A stretch of 64,000 nt of DNA, taken from Pseudarthrobacter sp. AL07 (lineage in GTDB: Bacteria; Actinomycetota; Actinomycetes; Actinomycetales; Micrococcaceae). How positions within the stretch are numbered: position 1 is the stretch's first letter; each line of letters starts with the position of its first letter. A model generated the notes under the pieces. That model did not search any database and had not been told where the DNA came from. It saw nothing but the letters and a program-made list of their open reading frames with translations. The translations under genes and the position numbers were made by a program. The stretch spans positions 1-64,000 of the forward strand of contig NZ_JASBRB010000002.1 of the NCBI RefSeq assembly GCF_029960665.1, written 5' to 3'. Positions 26,922 through 36,876 of this stretch are shown one piece after another.

Positions 26922-27188
26922 TTGAACGTACGTTACTTCGCTGCCGCACGCGCTGCCGCGGGTGTGGACGAGGAGTCCTTTGATCTCGCGTCCGGGACGA
27001 CGGTGGCCGGCTTGCTGCAGGCAGTCCTGGCGGTGGACCGCGCCGAACCACCTGCCGGCACGCCTCCCCTGCAACGAGTCCTCTCCCGGAGCAGCTTCCT
27101 GCTCAACGAAGTGGCCGTCCGGGACCGCACGACTGTGTTAAATCCGGGCGATGTGGTTGACGTGCTGCCCCCGTTCGCCGGAGGGTAG
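26922..27188 (+). CDS. moaD: molybdopterin synthase sulfur-carrier subunit
   Basis: The 88-residue ubiquitin-fold protein begins NVRYFAAARAAAGVDEE and ends DVLPPFAGG; the terminal GlyGly is adenylated and thiocarboxylated to give sulfur to MoaE. It starts with TTG 26922, set by a GGAGG 8 bp upstream that overlaps the end of moaA. Confidence 0.93.
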   Translation: MNVRYFAAARAAAGVDEESFDLASGTTVAGLLQAVLAVDRAEPPAGTPPLQRVLSRSSFLLNEVAVRDRTTVLNPGDVVDVLPPFAGG

Positions 27189-27210
27189 GACACCCTTCAG
27201 ACAGCGCGAA

Positions 27211-27274
27211 CGGACAGTTGAGGCCCCGGATCTCAGGCCCGGCGGACAGCTGAGCCACAGGATCTGAGGCGAGT
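27211..27274. repeat. imperfect 32-bp direct repeat after moaD
   Basis: CGGACAGTTGAGGCCCCGGA and CGGACAGCTGAGCCACAGGA start 32 bp apart (27211 and 27243), and each continues into TCTSAGGC. No hairpin with a U-tract is formed, so it is not an obvious terminator. The rest of the 216-bp gap before the next gene shows nothing clear. Confidence 0.6.
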
Positions 27275-27404
27275 AAGTGTCCGTCGCGCCGAAAGGCCCG
27301 GGCTCGTAGTCGCGATAGCTGCCATCAAGACCGTGGCCGCGGAGTTATGCACATAGCTCTTCAGCCTCGGCGTTATTGTCATACCCTCCGGGGATCATTT
27401 GTGT

Positions 27405-28916
27405 ATGGATAGCAGAGCAGCTGTGGCGACGGCGGAGGCCCTTTCGGTGTCTTTCGCGGAGCTTGCTGCTGTGCTCCGGGGCGGGCCGGAAGCCGCCGGC
27501 TTCGGGGATGCTGATCCGTTGCGCCGGGTAGCGGATGATTTCCTGGACGGGCTGGCGGAGATCTCACGGTTGGACGCGAAAAGTGCTGCCCTGAAGGTCT
27601 GGCTGGCTGCCGGCTACAGCGCCGCTGCCGAGGCCCTTGCAGGCCCTTCCGCGTCCCCGCAGGACCACACCGGGCAGGAGATGGCTGTCGTCGCTGAAGT
27701 CGCATGCGTGCTGACGGTCAGCGAACGCGCCGCCAGTGCCCTGCTCGCCGAAGCGCACCAACTCACAACGGCCCTGCCGCTGACCCTGTCCGCATTGCAG
27801 GCCGGGACGATCTCCTGGCAGCACGCCCGGATTATGGTCGACGAAACCGTGAACCTGGACCCTGCCGGTGCACAAGCGCTCGAAGCGCATTTCCTGGACC
27901 CGGACGTCGCGAATCCGGCACGTGGCTTCGCCGGTGAGCTCATTCCCGGAAGGTTCCGGCACAAGGCCCGCACCTGGCGGGAACGCCACCACCCGGTCAG
28001 CATCGAAAAACGCCACACTAAGAGCGCTGCCGACCGGCGCCTGGAGTATGCCCCGGACCGGGACGGGATGGCCTGGCTCTCCACCTATCTCCCCGCCGAT
28101 CAGGCGGCCGGAATCTGGGACCGCACCACCACCGCCGCCCGGGCCCTCCAAGGCCCCCATGAGGGACGGACCCTCAGCCAGCTCCGCGCCGACACCACCG
28201 CCGCCTGGCTCCTCGGCGGCACCGGTGACCAGGCAGGTATCGACGGCGGCAGCGTGGCTGCTGGTGTCCCGTCGCCGCGGGCGCAGGTTCTTGTTACGGT
28301 CCCCCTCCTCTCGCTGTTGGGTGTCACGGATGAACCAGCCATGCTCGACGGATACGGACCGATCCCGCCGTCCATGGCCCGCCAACTCATCGCCGTCGGC
28401 GCCGAGTCCTTCCACCGCGTCCTGATCGACCCGCGAGACGGCGCTCCGCTGGAGATCGGGCGGACCAGCTACCGGCTCACAAAAGCGCAACGCCAATGGC
28501 TCAGACTTCGGGACGGCAAATGCCCGTTCCCCGGCTGCAGCAATCACTCCCTCGACAACGAAGCCGACCACCTCCTCGCCTGGGCCTACGGCGGCAGCAC
28601 CGGGATCAGCAATCTCGGCCAGCCCTGCCACAAACACCACCGACTCCGCCACACCACAGCCTGGACACCCACTACAGCCAGCAAGAACGAACCACCCGGC
28701 TGGATCTCACCGTCCGGACGCCACTACACCAGCGAACACCCCGACTGGGAACCACCACACTGGCCAGCAAACATCCCCATGGCCGGCACCGGCACCAGCA
28801 CCAGCCCCGGTTCGTTCTTGGACGTGCACCCGGAACTCGACCTGGACCTGGACCTGGACCTGGACCTGGACCTGGACCTGGACCTGGACAAAAGCATGCC
28901 ACCGCCAGAGAGTTGA
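27405..28916 (+). CDS. DUF222/13E12-family HNH endonuclease-like protein
   Basis: The protein has 503 residues from ATG 27405; an in-frame TTG lies 6 bp earlier. The N-terminal half is a helical DUF222 domain (ACVLTVSERAASALLAEA, TWQHARIMVDET-like helices). The HNH part is at about residues 365-430: CPFPGCSNHSLDNEADHLLAW, then GISNLGQPCHKHHRLRH, with zinc-type cysteines and the Asp-His, Asn, His order. These proteins are abundant repeats in Actinobacteria with unproven function, possibly DNA repair or mobile. The tail is eight Asp-Leu repeats. No LexA box was found upstream, unlike the small relative at 18123. Confidence 0.85.
   Translation: MDSRAAVATAEALSVSFAELAAVLRGGPEAAGFGDADPLRRVADDFLDGLAEISRLDAKSAALKVWLAAGYSAAAEALAGPSASPQDHTGQEMAVVAEVACVLTVSERAASALLAEAHQLTTALPLTLSALQAGTISWQHARIMVDETVNLDPAGAQALEAHFLDPDVANPARGFAGELIPGRFRHKARTWRERHHPVSIEKRHTKSAADRRLEYAPDRDGMAWLSTYLPADQAAGIWDRTTTAARALQGPHEGRTLSQLRADTTAAWLLGGTGDQAGIDGGSVAAGVPSPRAQVLVTVPLLSLLGVTDEPAMLDGYGPIPPSMARQLIAVGAESFHRVLIDPRDGAPLEIGRTSYRLTKAQRQWLRLRDGKCPFPGCSNHSLDNEADHLLAWAYGGSTGISNLGQPCHKHHRLRHTTAWTPTTASKNEPPGWISPSGRHYTSEHPDWEPPHWPANIPMAGTGTSTSPGSFLDVHPELDLDLDLDLDLDLDLDLDKSMPPPES
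28839..28886 (+). repeat. GACCTG hexanucleotide repeat, 8 units
   Basis: Eight perfect GACCTG copies encode (Asp-Leu)8 at the C-terminus of the DUF222-HNH protein. Unit changes would keep the frame and alter only tail length and charge. Perfect repeats of this length are prone to slippage. Confidence 0.95.
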
Positions 28917-28928
28917 AGGCCCGTCCAG

Positions 28929-30083
28929 TTACTGGGCCGTTCCCATCGCCAAGGCCAACAACGTCCCGCGGCTATGGACGCCGCACGTATCGAAAATCTG
29001 CTTGAACTGATCCTGGACGGTGTAGGCCCCAATCCCCAAGGCAGCCGCCATGGCGTTGGTGTCGGCGCCGCTGGCTGCAAGGTCAAACAATTCCCGCTGC
29101 CGCGTTGTCAGCCCGAAGCTCCGGGCGAACATATCAAGCCTCGCTTCCGGAGGGCATGCCTGGATGGTCACGGCCAATGGCGGAATGGCCGCTGTGCCGG
29201 TGGAGTCAATCCGGCTGGCCTGGAGCAGGGCCCACTGGCCCCACCCTATGTGCACACGGGCGGACGCAGGATGACCATCCACGCCGGCCTCACGCGCCAG
29301 CAACTGGGCAGCAACGTTGAGAACCTCAGCCGGTACGCGTTGAAAGGGTCGTGGGCCAGGCTGAAGCAGCCCCAGCCACTCCTCCACCGAAGCCGTTCTA
29401 CCCACCACGGCCATCTCCGCATCCAGAGTCAGCACAGCCTGCTGAGGCAAGTCCGGCCTCGGACCTCCGTCGATGGCTGGCGCCCCCGCACGGACCACCT
29501 CCTGTCCTGCGAGGTCGCGCCCGCCGGGGTCGCGCCCGCCGGGTGCCTCCATCAGAAACTGCCGGGCTATTGAACGGCGCAGGGCGGGCATCACCTCACG
29601 TGTCATGGCGGCGATGTATCCCACTTCCTCAGCAGTAAAGGGATCGTCCTGCGCCGTTCGCCAGAGGTCTAGCCAACCCCAGCAGCCGTGTTTGTCCGCC
29701 AGCACTGCGAACAGGACATCGGTCACTCCGTAGCGCTTCATCAGTCCCTCCCACACCAGGCTCCGTGATGGATTGCCGGCCGTTTCTAGCAGCAGCGTCG
29801 TCGCCGGCGACGGATTGATCGCCAACCGCGTCCACCGACCTGCCAGTGTCAGGTACTTGAGCCGAATCAGCAACGGCAGATCGTCCGGGCACGGAATCCG
29901 GGCAATGGGCGAGATGCCCGTCGCGGTCAGCGGATCTGAAATCGGCCAGACGAAGGCACTGAACGGAAGCACGCGGCCCAGCTCAGCAATCACAGCGGTG
30001 CGCAATGAGTGGTGATCCGGGGCGGAATCGCCGATCAGCCGGATCCGTTCAAGGCTCCGGTTCCAGGGCCTGCCAGTGGTCAT
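28929..30083 (-). CDS. LuxR-type transcriptional regulator
   Basis: The protein has 384 residues from ATG 30083. The C-terminal LuxR/GerE helix-turn-helix is about the last 60 residues (FGLTTRQRELFDLAASGADTNAMAAALGIG and YTVQDQFKQIFDTCGVHSRGTLLALAM). The N-terminal 200 residues look GAF-like, with VWPISDPLTATGISPI and DKHGCWGWLDLWR, followed by a Gly/Arg linker and a second sensor-like region. Ligand and targets are unknown. It converges with the HNH gene. Confidence 0.85.
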   Translation of the reverse strand: MTTGRPWNRSLERIRLIGDSAPDHHSLRTAVIAELGRVLPFSAFVWPISDPLTATGISPIARIPCPDDLPLLIRLKYLTLAGRWTRLAINPSPATTLLLETAGNPSRSLVWEGLMKRYGVTDVLFAVLADKHGCWGWLDLWRTAQDDPFTAEEVGYIAAMTREVMPALRRSIARQFLMEAPGGRDPGGRDLAGQEVVRAGAPAIDGGPRPDLPQQAVLTLDAEMAVVGRTASVEEWLGLLQPGPRPFQRVPAEVLNVAAQLLAREAGVDGHPASARVHIGWGQWALLQASRIDSTGTAAIPPLAVTIQACPPEARLDMFARSFGLTTRQRELFDLAASGADTNAMAAALGIGAYTVQDQFKQIFDTCGVHSRGTLLALAMGTAQ

Positions 30084-30290
30084 TCCCCCAGTATGCGCTC
30101 TGCGGCCGGCGCCGGCGCTTCCGTCCCAGGGGGCCCAGATTTCTGGGATACCGGCGGCAGCGGCCAACAGTTACCGTGACGGTAGGTATCGCGGCGGAAC
30201 CGTGAGGCTCTCCTGGCGGCGGAGCTAAGGGTGGGAGCACGGAGTCAACAAGTGCCGCCAACTAACGCGATGAACTAAGGAGAAGCAGCA

Positions 30291-30572
30291 ATGTACACAC
30301 TGCAAATAGAACATGGCATCAAGGACTTTGGCATGTGGAAAGCGGCCTTCGACCGGGATCCGGTGGACCGCGCGGCCTCCGGAGTTGTCGGCCACCGGAT
30401 TTCCCAGCCTGTGGATGATTCCCACTATGTGGTGGTGGAACTCGATTTCAACGAACGCGGCCAGGCTGAGCAATTGCTGGCGAACCTGAAAGATAGGGTG
30501 TGGAATTCGTCGTCCGCAGCGCCAGCCTTGAATGGCACGCCGCGGACAAGGATTCTGGAATCAGCCGGCTGA
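30291..30572 (+). CDS. small conserved hypothetical protein (93 aa)
   Basis: ATG 30291 follows AAGGAG at a proper distance. The 93 residues begin [20 protein letters not shown] and include [19 protein letters not shown], a strand-helix-strand layout like half of a dimeric alpha-beta barrel (ABM-like). The family is seen in actinobacteria without known function. It is divergent from the LuxR gene. The intergenic region holds a TACCG-TGA-CGGTA dyad (30172-30184). Confidence 0.75.
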   Translation: MYTLQIEHGIKDFGMWKAAFDRDPVDRAASGVVGHRISQPVDDSHYVVVELDFNERGQAEQLLANLKDRVWNSSSAAPALNGTPRTRILESAG

Positions 30573-30642
30573 CTGTCGGAATTCTGCAGGGCCGCAAACG
30601 TCCGTTCGCGCGGGGGCAGGTGGAACGTGCGGCGGCATGGGG

Positions 30643-31104
30643 TCAGACGCGGCGGCACTCGGAGGTCATGAACGGGACAAAGTCCGGGCCGTCGCCGAGT
30701 CGCAACTCGGCGGTGTGGATCAGCACGTCGTTGTCCACGCGGAAAGTATGGCGGGCAGTCCCCCGGTCACTGTGGCGCTCGACTCGCAGCACACCCTCCA
30801 CCCACGTGCAGCGGGCCGGGACTCCCGGCGGCTGGCCCATGCTGTCCACGTGGTACCAGAGGATGTCATTGTGGTCCCGGTCTACAGTAAAGACGCCGTG
30901 GCCTTCAAAGTGCGTGCCATCAGCTTCGGTGTGTCTGTAACTTTGGACGACGGCGTAGCCCCCGGCGGCCCTGGTGTAACTGACTTCCGCCGAGGCCGTG
31001 CGTCTGGGCCCCCAGGCCGACGCGTCCAGCCGGGTGGTGCCGCGCCAATGGCCCAGGAAGTTCTCCAGCACGGCGTGCACCATGCCCGGCTGCGGAAGGT
31101 TCAT
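30643..31104 (-). CDS. DUF1579-like heme/lipocalin-fold protein
   Basis: The 153-residue protein from ATG 31104 is mainly beta strand: FLGHWRGTTRLDASAWGPRR, AAGGYAVVQSYRHTEADGTH, GHGVFTVDRDHNDILWYHVDSMG and so on. That resembles DUF1579 proteins, which are small barrel proteins of unknown role. No Shine-Dalgarno sequence is seen; the internal ATG at 31083 is an alternative start. It follows the M16 peptidase by about 30 bp on the same strand. Confidence 0.7.
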   Translation of the reverse strand: MNLPQPGMVHAVLENFLGHWRGTTRLDASAWGPRRTASAEVSYTRAAGGYAVVQSYRHTEADGTHFEGHGVFTVDRDHNDILWYHVDSMGQPPGVPARCTWVEGVLRVERHSDRGTARHTFRVDNDVLIHTAELRLGDGPDFVPFMTSECRRV

Positions 31105-31135
31105 AGGTTCATTATGGCTGGCGTACGCCTGCCGG

Positions 31136-32479
31136 TCAGAGACCGAAGGTTTCGGTTTCCTCGAACGGGCCCACCACGGTGACAGTCCGCGGCGCAGCTG
31201 CGAGTTCCCTGGCCAGGTCCTGGACCTCCTGCGCGGTGACAGCTTTGATCTGCCGCAGGGTCTCGTCGATGTCCTGGTATTCACCGGACACCAGTTCAGC
31301 GCGGCCCAGGCGGGACATACGGGAACCCGTATCCTCCAGTGCCAGGACAATTCCGCCGCACAGCTGGCCCTCGGCCTTGCGCAGTTCATCGTCGGAGATC
31401 CCGCCTTCTGCAAGCTTGTCCAGCTCCAGCCCCAGCAGGTCCAGCACCTGGCGGACCTTGGACGGAGTACACCCTGCGTACATCCCGAAGTAGCCGGCAT
31501 CCGCGTAGGAGGAGGCAAAGGAGTACGTGGAGTACACCAGGCCACGCTTTTCGCGGATTTCCTGGAACAGCCGCGAGGACATCCCGCCGCCCAGGACGGC
31601 GTTGAGGACGCTCATGACGTAACGGCGTTCATCGGTGGCCACAATCGTGGGGCAGCCCATGATGATGTTAGCCTGCTCTACCGCACGCTTGACCACATGC
31701 AGCCCGGCGGTGCCGGTGATGTCCGCACGCGCGGTGGAGCGGCGATCCACCGGAGCGGCGTCCGGATGAAGTGACCACCCGGCAGTGTGGAGGGCGTCCA
31801 CCACAAGGCTGCAGACGACGTCGTGCTCCAGACCCCCGGCGGCGGTGATGACCAGCTCATCCGGGCGGTAGTAACGGCGGTAGTGCTCCCAGACGGAGTC
31901 ACGGGCGACGGCGCGGATCGCGGCGGGCGTGCCGCCGATGGGGCGGCCCAGCGGGTGGGTGCCCAGGACGGCAGCCACAAAGTTTTCATGCGCCACGTCC
32001 GTGGGGTCATCGCTGTCCATGGCGATTTCCTCCAGGATGACGTCGCGCTCCTGCTCCATCTCGGCCGGATCCAGGACGGCGCCGGTGATCATGTCGGCAA
32101 TGACGTCGATGGCCATGGGCAGGTCCGTGTCCAGCACCCGCGCGAAATAGCACGTGCTCTCCTTGGCCGTGGCTGCGTTGGACTCCCCGCCCACCTCGTC
32201 AAAGGCCGAGGCGATCTCCAGGGCAGTGCGGCGTTTGGTCCCCTTGAACAGGAGGTGCTCCAGGAAGTGTGTGGAGCCGTGCTGGCCCGGGGCTTCATCG
32301 CGTGACCCGACGCCCACCCAGAAACCGATGGTCGCCGAACGCTGGCCCGGCATCGCTTCGGTGAGTACCCGGACGCCGCCCGGCAGCACTGAACGCCGGA
32401 CAACGGAGCCGCCGTCGGAGCCGTGGACCAGGGTGTCGCCGGGCTGGTTCTGCTCAAGCGGCAGGGGTACAACAGTCAT
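31136..32479 (-). CDS. M16-family zinc metallopeptidase
   Basis: The 447-residue protein is related to insulinase/mitochondrial processing peptidase (PqqL/YmxG type). The inverted zinc motif is HFLEH in GSTHFLEHLLFKGTKRR, with the third ligand Glu in AATAKESTCYFARV. The C-terminal inactive-type domain ends in the EETETFGL tail. It sits downstream of pnp as in many Gram-positives (pnp-ymxG) and is probably cotranscribed with it. The substrate is unknown. ATG 32479 has AAAGG 7 bp upstream. Confidence 0.92.
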   Translation of the reverse strand: MTVVPLPLEQNQPGDTLVHGSDGGSVVRRSVLPGGVRVLTEAMPGQRSATIGFWVGVGSRDEAPGQHGSTHFLEHLLFKGTKRRTALEIASAFDEVGGESNAATAKESTCYFARVLDTDLPMAIDVIADMITGAVLDPAEMEQERDVILEEIAMDSDDPTDVAHENFVAAVLGTHPLGRPIGGTPAAIRAVARDSVWEHYRRYYRPDELVITAAGGLEHDVVCSLVVDALHTAGWSLHPDAAPVDRRSTARADITGTAGLHVVKRAVEQANIIMGCPTIVATDERRYVMSVLNAVLGGGMSSRLFQEIREKRGLVYSTYSFASSYADAGYFGMYAGCTPSKVRQVLDLLGLELDKLAEGGISDDELRKAEGQLCGGIVLALEDTGSRMSRLGRAELVSGEYQDIDETLRQIKAVTAQEVQDLARELAAAPRTVTVVGPFEETETFGL

Positions 32480-32603
32480 TGAAGCCTTTCAGGAGAGGCA
32501 GCCGGATCTGGCTGCCATCGTAACAGCGGCGAGGCCGGTGGATCATCCACCGGCCCCGCCGATTCATGCCGAGTGACGGAGAATGTTACTCCGCGCCAGG
32601 GGA

Positions 32604-34856
32604 CTACTCCGCTTCGGCAGCGCCCTCTGCGGCGGAAGCGTCAACAAGCTCGGCGCCTTCTTCTTCAGCCACTACGGGGGACAGCGACAGCTTTCCACGG
32701 TCATCGATCTTGGTGATTTCCACCTGGATCTTCTGGCCGACGGAAACCACGTCATCTACATTGTCCACGCGCTTGCCGTTGGCCAGCTTGCGCAGCTCGG
32801 AGATGTGCAGCAGGCCATCCTTGCCCGGGGTCAGCGAAATGAAGGCACCGAAGGTGGTGGTCTTGACGACCGTACCCAGGTAGCGCTCGCCGATTTCGGG
32901 GATCTGCGGGTTGGCAATGGCGTTGATGGCGGAGCGTGCTGCGTCAGCAGACGGACCGTTCGTGGCGCCGATGTAGACCGTGCCGTCGTCTTCGATGGAG
33001 ATGTCCGCGCCGGTGTCTTCCTGGATCTGGTTGATCATCTTGCCCTTGGGCCCAATGACCTCGCCGATCTTGTCAACCGGGATCTTGACCGCGATGACGC
33101 GCGGCGCGAACTCGGAGAGTTCATCCGGAGTGTCGATCGCGGAGTTCAGGACGTCCAGGATGTGAAGACGGGCTTCGCGGGCCTGCTTGAGTGCTGCTGC
33201 CAGCACGGAAGCGGGGATGCCGTCGAGCTTCGTGTCCAGCTGGATGGCCGTCACGAATTCGGCGGTACCGGCAACCTTGAAGTCCATATCGCCGAAAGCA
33301 TCTTCGGCGCCGAGGATATCGGTCAGGGCTGCGTAGCGGGTCTGACCGTCAACCTGGTCGGAGACCAGGCCCATGGCGATACCAGCAACGGCTGCCCTCA
33401 GCGGAACACCTGCGTTGAGCAGGGACAGCGTCGAGGCGCAGACGGAACCCATCGACGTCGAACCGTTGGAGCTGAGAGCCTCAGACACCTGACGGATCGC
33501 GTAGGGGAATTCCTCGCGGGACGGAAGCACCGGCATGATGGCGCGCTCTGCGAGGGCGCCGTGGCCGATTTCGCGGCGCTTGGGCGAGCCCACGCGGCCG
33601 GTCTCACCGGTGGAGTACGGCGGGAAGTTGTAGTTGTGCATGTAGCGCTTGCGCGTGACGGGCGACAGCGAATCAATCTGCTGTTCCATCTTGAGCATGT
33701 TCAGCGTGGTGACACCCATGATCTGGGTTTCGCCGCGCTCGAAGATTGCCGAGCCGTGCACGCGGGGCAGAACCTCAACCTCGGCGGTGAGCTGGCGGAT
33801 ATCCGTCAGGCCACGGCCGTCAATGCGGATCTGGTCCGTGAGGATGCGCTGGCGCACAACGTGCTTGGTGACCGAGCGGAATGCTGCGGACAGCTCCTTG
33901 TCGCGGCCTTCGAACTGGCCGGCCAGGGAAGACGTGACTTCGTCCTTGAGTGAATCCGTTGCAGTATCGCGTTCCTGCTTGTCAGCGATCTGGAAGACAG
34001 CGGCCAGCTTCTCGGCGGCAGCGGACTCAACGGCGGCGTAGACGTCATCCTGGTAGTCCAGGAAGACCGGGAACTCAACAGTGGGCTTGGCCGCGCGTGC
34101 GGCCAGGTCGGCCTGGGCCTCGCAGAGTGCCTTGATGAACGGTTTGGCAGCCTCGAGGCCCTCGGAGACAACCTCTTCGGTGGGAGCGGTGGCGCCCTGT
34201 TCCTTGATGAGGTTCCAGGAGTTGTCGGTTGCTTCGGCTTCGACCATCATGATGGCGACGTCGTCACCGGCAACACGGCCGGCTACAACCATGTTGAACA
34301 CGGAGTTCTCGAGCTGGGAGTGCTTGGGGAAAGCAACCCACTGCGAACCGTGCTCGTCAGCGACGAGGGCAACGCGGACGCCGCCGATCGGGCCGGAGAA
34401 CGGGAGGCCGGAGAGCTGGGTGGACATGGAGGAGGCGTTGATGGCCACCACGTCGTAGAGCTCGTCAGGGTTGATGGCCAGGACGGTCACCACGATCTGG
34501 ACCTCGTTGCGCAGGCCCTTGACGAAGGCCGGACGCAGCGGGCGGTCCATGAGGCGGCAGGCGAGTATGGCCTCGGTGGACGGGCGGCCTTCGCGGCGGA
34601 AGAACGAGCCTGGGATACGGCCGGCGGCGTACATACGCTCTTCAACGTCAACCGTCAGCGGGAAGAAGTCGAACCCTTCACGCGGGTGTTTGCCCGCGGT
34701 GGTGGCGGACAGCAGCGCAGTGTCTTCGTCGATGTACACCATGGCTGCGCCGGCTGCCTGCTTGGCAAGACGGCCTGTTTCAAAGCGGATTACACGCTTA
34801 CCAAAGCGGCCATTGTCAATGACTGCTTCTGAGAACTGGATTTCGGGACCCTCCAA
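32604..34856 (-). CDS. pnp: polyribonucleotide nucleotidyltransferase (PNPase)
   Basis: The protein has 750 residues from TTG 34856, set by GGAGG eight bases upstream; an upstream frame is not conserved. Two RNase PH domains are joined by a helical linker. The KH domain carries [20 protein letters not shown], and the S1 domain holds [20 protein letters not shown]. The C-terminus is acidic. It degrades RNA 3' to 5' phosphorolytically and can add tails. The order rpsO-pnp is classic, and the 248-bp leader may hold autoregulatory structure. Confidence 0.96.
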   Translation of the reverse strand: MEGPEIQFSEAVIDNGRFGKRVIRFETGRLAKQAAGAAMVYIDEDTALLSATTAGKHPREGFDFFPLTVDVEERMYAAGRIPGSFFRREGRPSTEAILACRLMDRPLRPAFVKGLRNEVQIVVTVLAINPDELYDVVAINASSMSTQLSGLPFSGPIGGVRVALVADEHGSQWVAFPKHSQLENSVFNMVVAGRVAGDDVAIMMVEAEATDNSWNLIKEQGATAPTEEVVSEGLEAAKPFIKALCEAQADLAARAAKPTVEFPVFLDYQDDVYAAVESAAAEKLAAVFQIADKQERDTATDSLKDEVTSSLAGQFEGRDKELSAAFRSVTKHVVRQRILTDQIRIDGRGLTDIRQLTAEVEVLPRVHGSAIFERGETQIMGVTTLNMLKMEQQIDSLSPVTRKRYMHNYNFPPYSTGETGRVGSPKRREIGHGALAERAIMPVLPSREEFPYAIRQVSEALSSNGSTSMGSVCASTLSLLNAGVPLRAAVAGIAMGLVSDQVDGQTRYAALTDILGAEDAFGDMDFKVAGTAEFVTAIQLDTKLDGIPASVLAAALKQAREARLHILDVLNSAIDTPDELSEFAPRVIAVKIPVDKIGEVIGPKGKMINQIQEDTGADISIEDDGTVYIGATNGPSADAARSAINAIANPQIPEIGERYLGTVVKTTTFGAFISLTPGKDGLLHISELRKLANGKRVDNVDDVVSVGQKIQVEITKIDDRGKLSLSPVVAEEEGAELVDASAAEGAAEAE

Positions 34857-35061
34857 GAGAGTCACCTCCGTTTCTTGTTTCACGGAGTCCAGCCGCATCA
34901 ACCCAGTCCAGCATCTGTCTACTGGCCTGCACTGCACCCGGTCATCGATCGAGACCCACGGGCCGAGGGCTTCATTCTTCGAAGCCGTTCCCGGGGATCA
35001 CTACCGAGGACCGCGAATGCGTGATGCGGTTGATCCTCCTGTTTAATTTTCTTCTGAAGAA

Positions 35062-35094
35062 GGCGGCCCTTTCCGTCACGGAAGGGGCCGCCCC
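35062..35094 (-). terminator. rpsO-pnp intergenic hairpin
   Basis: The minus strand reads GGCGGCCCCTTCCG, a 3-base loop, then CGGAAAGGGCCGCC and TTCTTC. It lies about 10 bp past the rpsO stop codon. A partial terminator or RNase cut site between rpsO and pnp is usual. Confidence 0.75.
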
Positions 35095-35104
35095 TTAAAG
35101 CTGA

Positions 35105-35374
35105 CTAGCGGCGCAGGCCGAGACGCTCGATGAGCGCACGGTAGCGGGTGATGTCAGTGTTCTTGAGGTAGGTGAGCATACGCTTGCGACGACCAACCAT
35201 GGCCAGCAGACCGCGCTGGGTGTGGTAATCGTGCTTGTGCACCTTCATGTGCTCAGTCAGATCCTTGATCCGCTGAGTCAGGACTGCAACCTGGACCTCC
35301 GGCGAACCGGTGTCGCCCTCGGACGTTGCGAAATCCTGGATGATGGACTGCTTTACAGCGGCTTCAAGTGCCAC
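35105..35374 (-). CDS. rpsO: 30S ribosomal protein S15
   Basis: The 89-residue protein is full length and begins GTG with AGGAG 5 bp upstream. Signatures are [52 protein letters not shown] and IERLGLRR. It binds 16S rRNA early in 30S assembly. About 240 bp of non-coding leader separate it from kynU and show no gene. Confidence 0.97.
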   Translation of the reverse strand: MALEAAVKQSIIQDFATSEGDTGSPEVQVAVLTQRIKDLTEHMKVHKHDYHTQRGLLAMVGRRKRMLTYLKNTDITRYRALIERLGLRR

Positions 35375-35616
35375 AATAACTCCTAGAGATGTGCCGTGAG
35401 GCCCGATTCAGTACTTCACTGCCGGGTCTGCCCGCGCGGGAATCCCCCGCAAACCAGGGTCTTTCCACACATGACAGGAACCAGCCGCCACGGACTGCAG
35501 CCGGAACCAACCCTTAGTTTACCGGCCCCGCCGCAATCTTGTCGAAACAGCCCCCGCCGTCGCCAAACCCCGTCACCAAATGCCGTCCCCAAAAACCCTC
35601 ACCCACAGGCAGTAGC

Positions 35617-36876
35617 TCAGCGGTGCAGCTGATCCCGAATGGCAGCCATCCCCCGGAACAGTTCAGCGAAGCTGGTGCTTAGGGGCGAAAGCCCCACACG
35701 GATGCCGTGTGGTGCGCGGAAGTCCGGAATGACGTCCTGTTCCCACAGCGCCGCCGTCACGTTCCGGAACGCCGGATGATCCAGGGTGATGTGGCTCCCG
35801 CGAAGCGCCGGATCGCGCGGCGATGCCAGCTCCACGCCCGTCGGCGCCAGCCAGGCCTCATACAGCTGCACGGCGTAGGCGGTGAGTTTCAGCGACTTCT
35901 CCCGGATGGCAGCCATGCCGGCCTCTTCGATGAGGTCAAGGGTCCCGCGTATGGCCAGCATCCCGAAGATGGCCGGCGTGCCGCTCAGGAAACTGCGGAT
36001 GCCGGGCGCCGCCTCGTAGCCCGCTGCCATCTCGAACGCGTCCTTGCGTCCCATCCAGCCCCAGATCGGCTGCTGGAGTCCGGGCAGGTGCCGGCGGTTG
36101 ACGTAGGCAAACGCCGGCGAGCCCGGTCCCCCGTTGAGGTACTTGTAGGTGCAGCCCGCGGCAAAATCCACATCCGCCCCGTCCAGGTCCAGCTCCACCG
36201 AGCCTGCGGAATGGCATAGATCCCAAACCACCAATGCCCCCGCGCTGTGCGCAGCTTCCGTAATACCCGGAAGGTCGGCCAGGAAGCCGGAGCGGTACGC
36301 CACGTGGCTTAAAAGTACGACGGCGGTCGCCGGGCCGGTTGCGTCCCGCACCTGTTCAACGCTTACCCCTGACGCTGGATCGGCTTCGATCCACCGCAGG
36401 GTCAGGCCTTCCTCGCGGGCGATGCCCTCGACCAGGTAGCGGTCCGTGGGGAAGTTATCGGTATCCAGGACGATCTCTGCGCGGGCGGGGTCAGCCACGG
36501 TGGCCAGCGCAGCACGGATCAGCTTGTAGAGCACCACCGTGGTGGAGTCGGCGATGACGGTCTGGCCCGGGGCTGCGCCGAGGACAGCGCGGCCCAGTTG
36601 ATCGCCGATGGCCTGTGGCAAGTCCAGCCATTCCTCGTCCCACCCACGAATGAGCCTGCCGCCCCACCCTTCCTCGATAAAGGTGCTGATGTCCCGCGGG
36701 GTCCTCTTCAGCGGCCGGCCCAGGGAATTGCCGTCGAGGTAGGAAAGGTTCGTGTCCGTCCCGATGAAGAGGGCGCGGTAGCGTGCCAACGGGTCAGCGG
36801 CGTCCAGTCGCGCTGCCTGCTCTAGGAGGATGGCGGCGTCGTGATTTTCCAACTTCGCGTCCATCGCATTGCTCAT
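35617..36876 (-). CDS. kynU: kynureninase
   Basis: The 419-residue PLP enzyme cleaves kynurenine to anthranilate and alanine. Signatures are NSLGRPLKRT, VVWDLCHSAGSVELDL, and the PLP lysine in GCTYKYLNGGPGSPAFAYV near residue 240. The C-terminal substrate residues lie in GIRVGLSPLSTSF. ATG overlaps the kynA stop (ATGA), so translation is coupled. With kynA it gives a route from tryptophan to anthranilate, provided a formamidase is encoded elsewhere. Confidence 0.95.
   Translation of the reverse strand: MSNAMDAKLENHDAAILLEQAARLDAADPLARYRALFIGTDTNLSYLDGNSLGRPLKRTPRDISTFIEEGWGGRLIRGWDEEWLDLPQAIGDQLGRAVLGAAPGQTVIADSTTVVLYKLIRAALATVADPARAEIVLDTDNFPTDRYLVEGIAREEGLTLRWIEADPASGVSVEQVRDATGPATAVVLLSHVAYRSGFLADLPGITEAAHSAGALVVWDLCHSAGSVELDLDGADVDFAAGCTYKYLNGGPGSPAFAYVNRRHLPGLQQPIWGWMGRKDAFEMAAGYEAAPGIRSFLSGTPAIFGMLAIRGTLDLIEEAGMAAIREKSLKLTAYAVQLYEAWLAPTGVELASPRDPALRGSHITLDHPAFRNVTAALWEQDVIPDFRAPHGIRVGLSPLSTSFAELFRGMAAIRDQLHR

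Noticed and set aside
27250..27404. search for a LexA box upstream of the large DUF222-HNH gene
   Set aside because: No CGAAC-N4-GTTCG-like site was found, although its small relative at 18123 has one.
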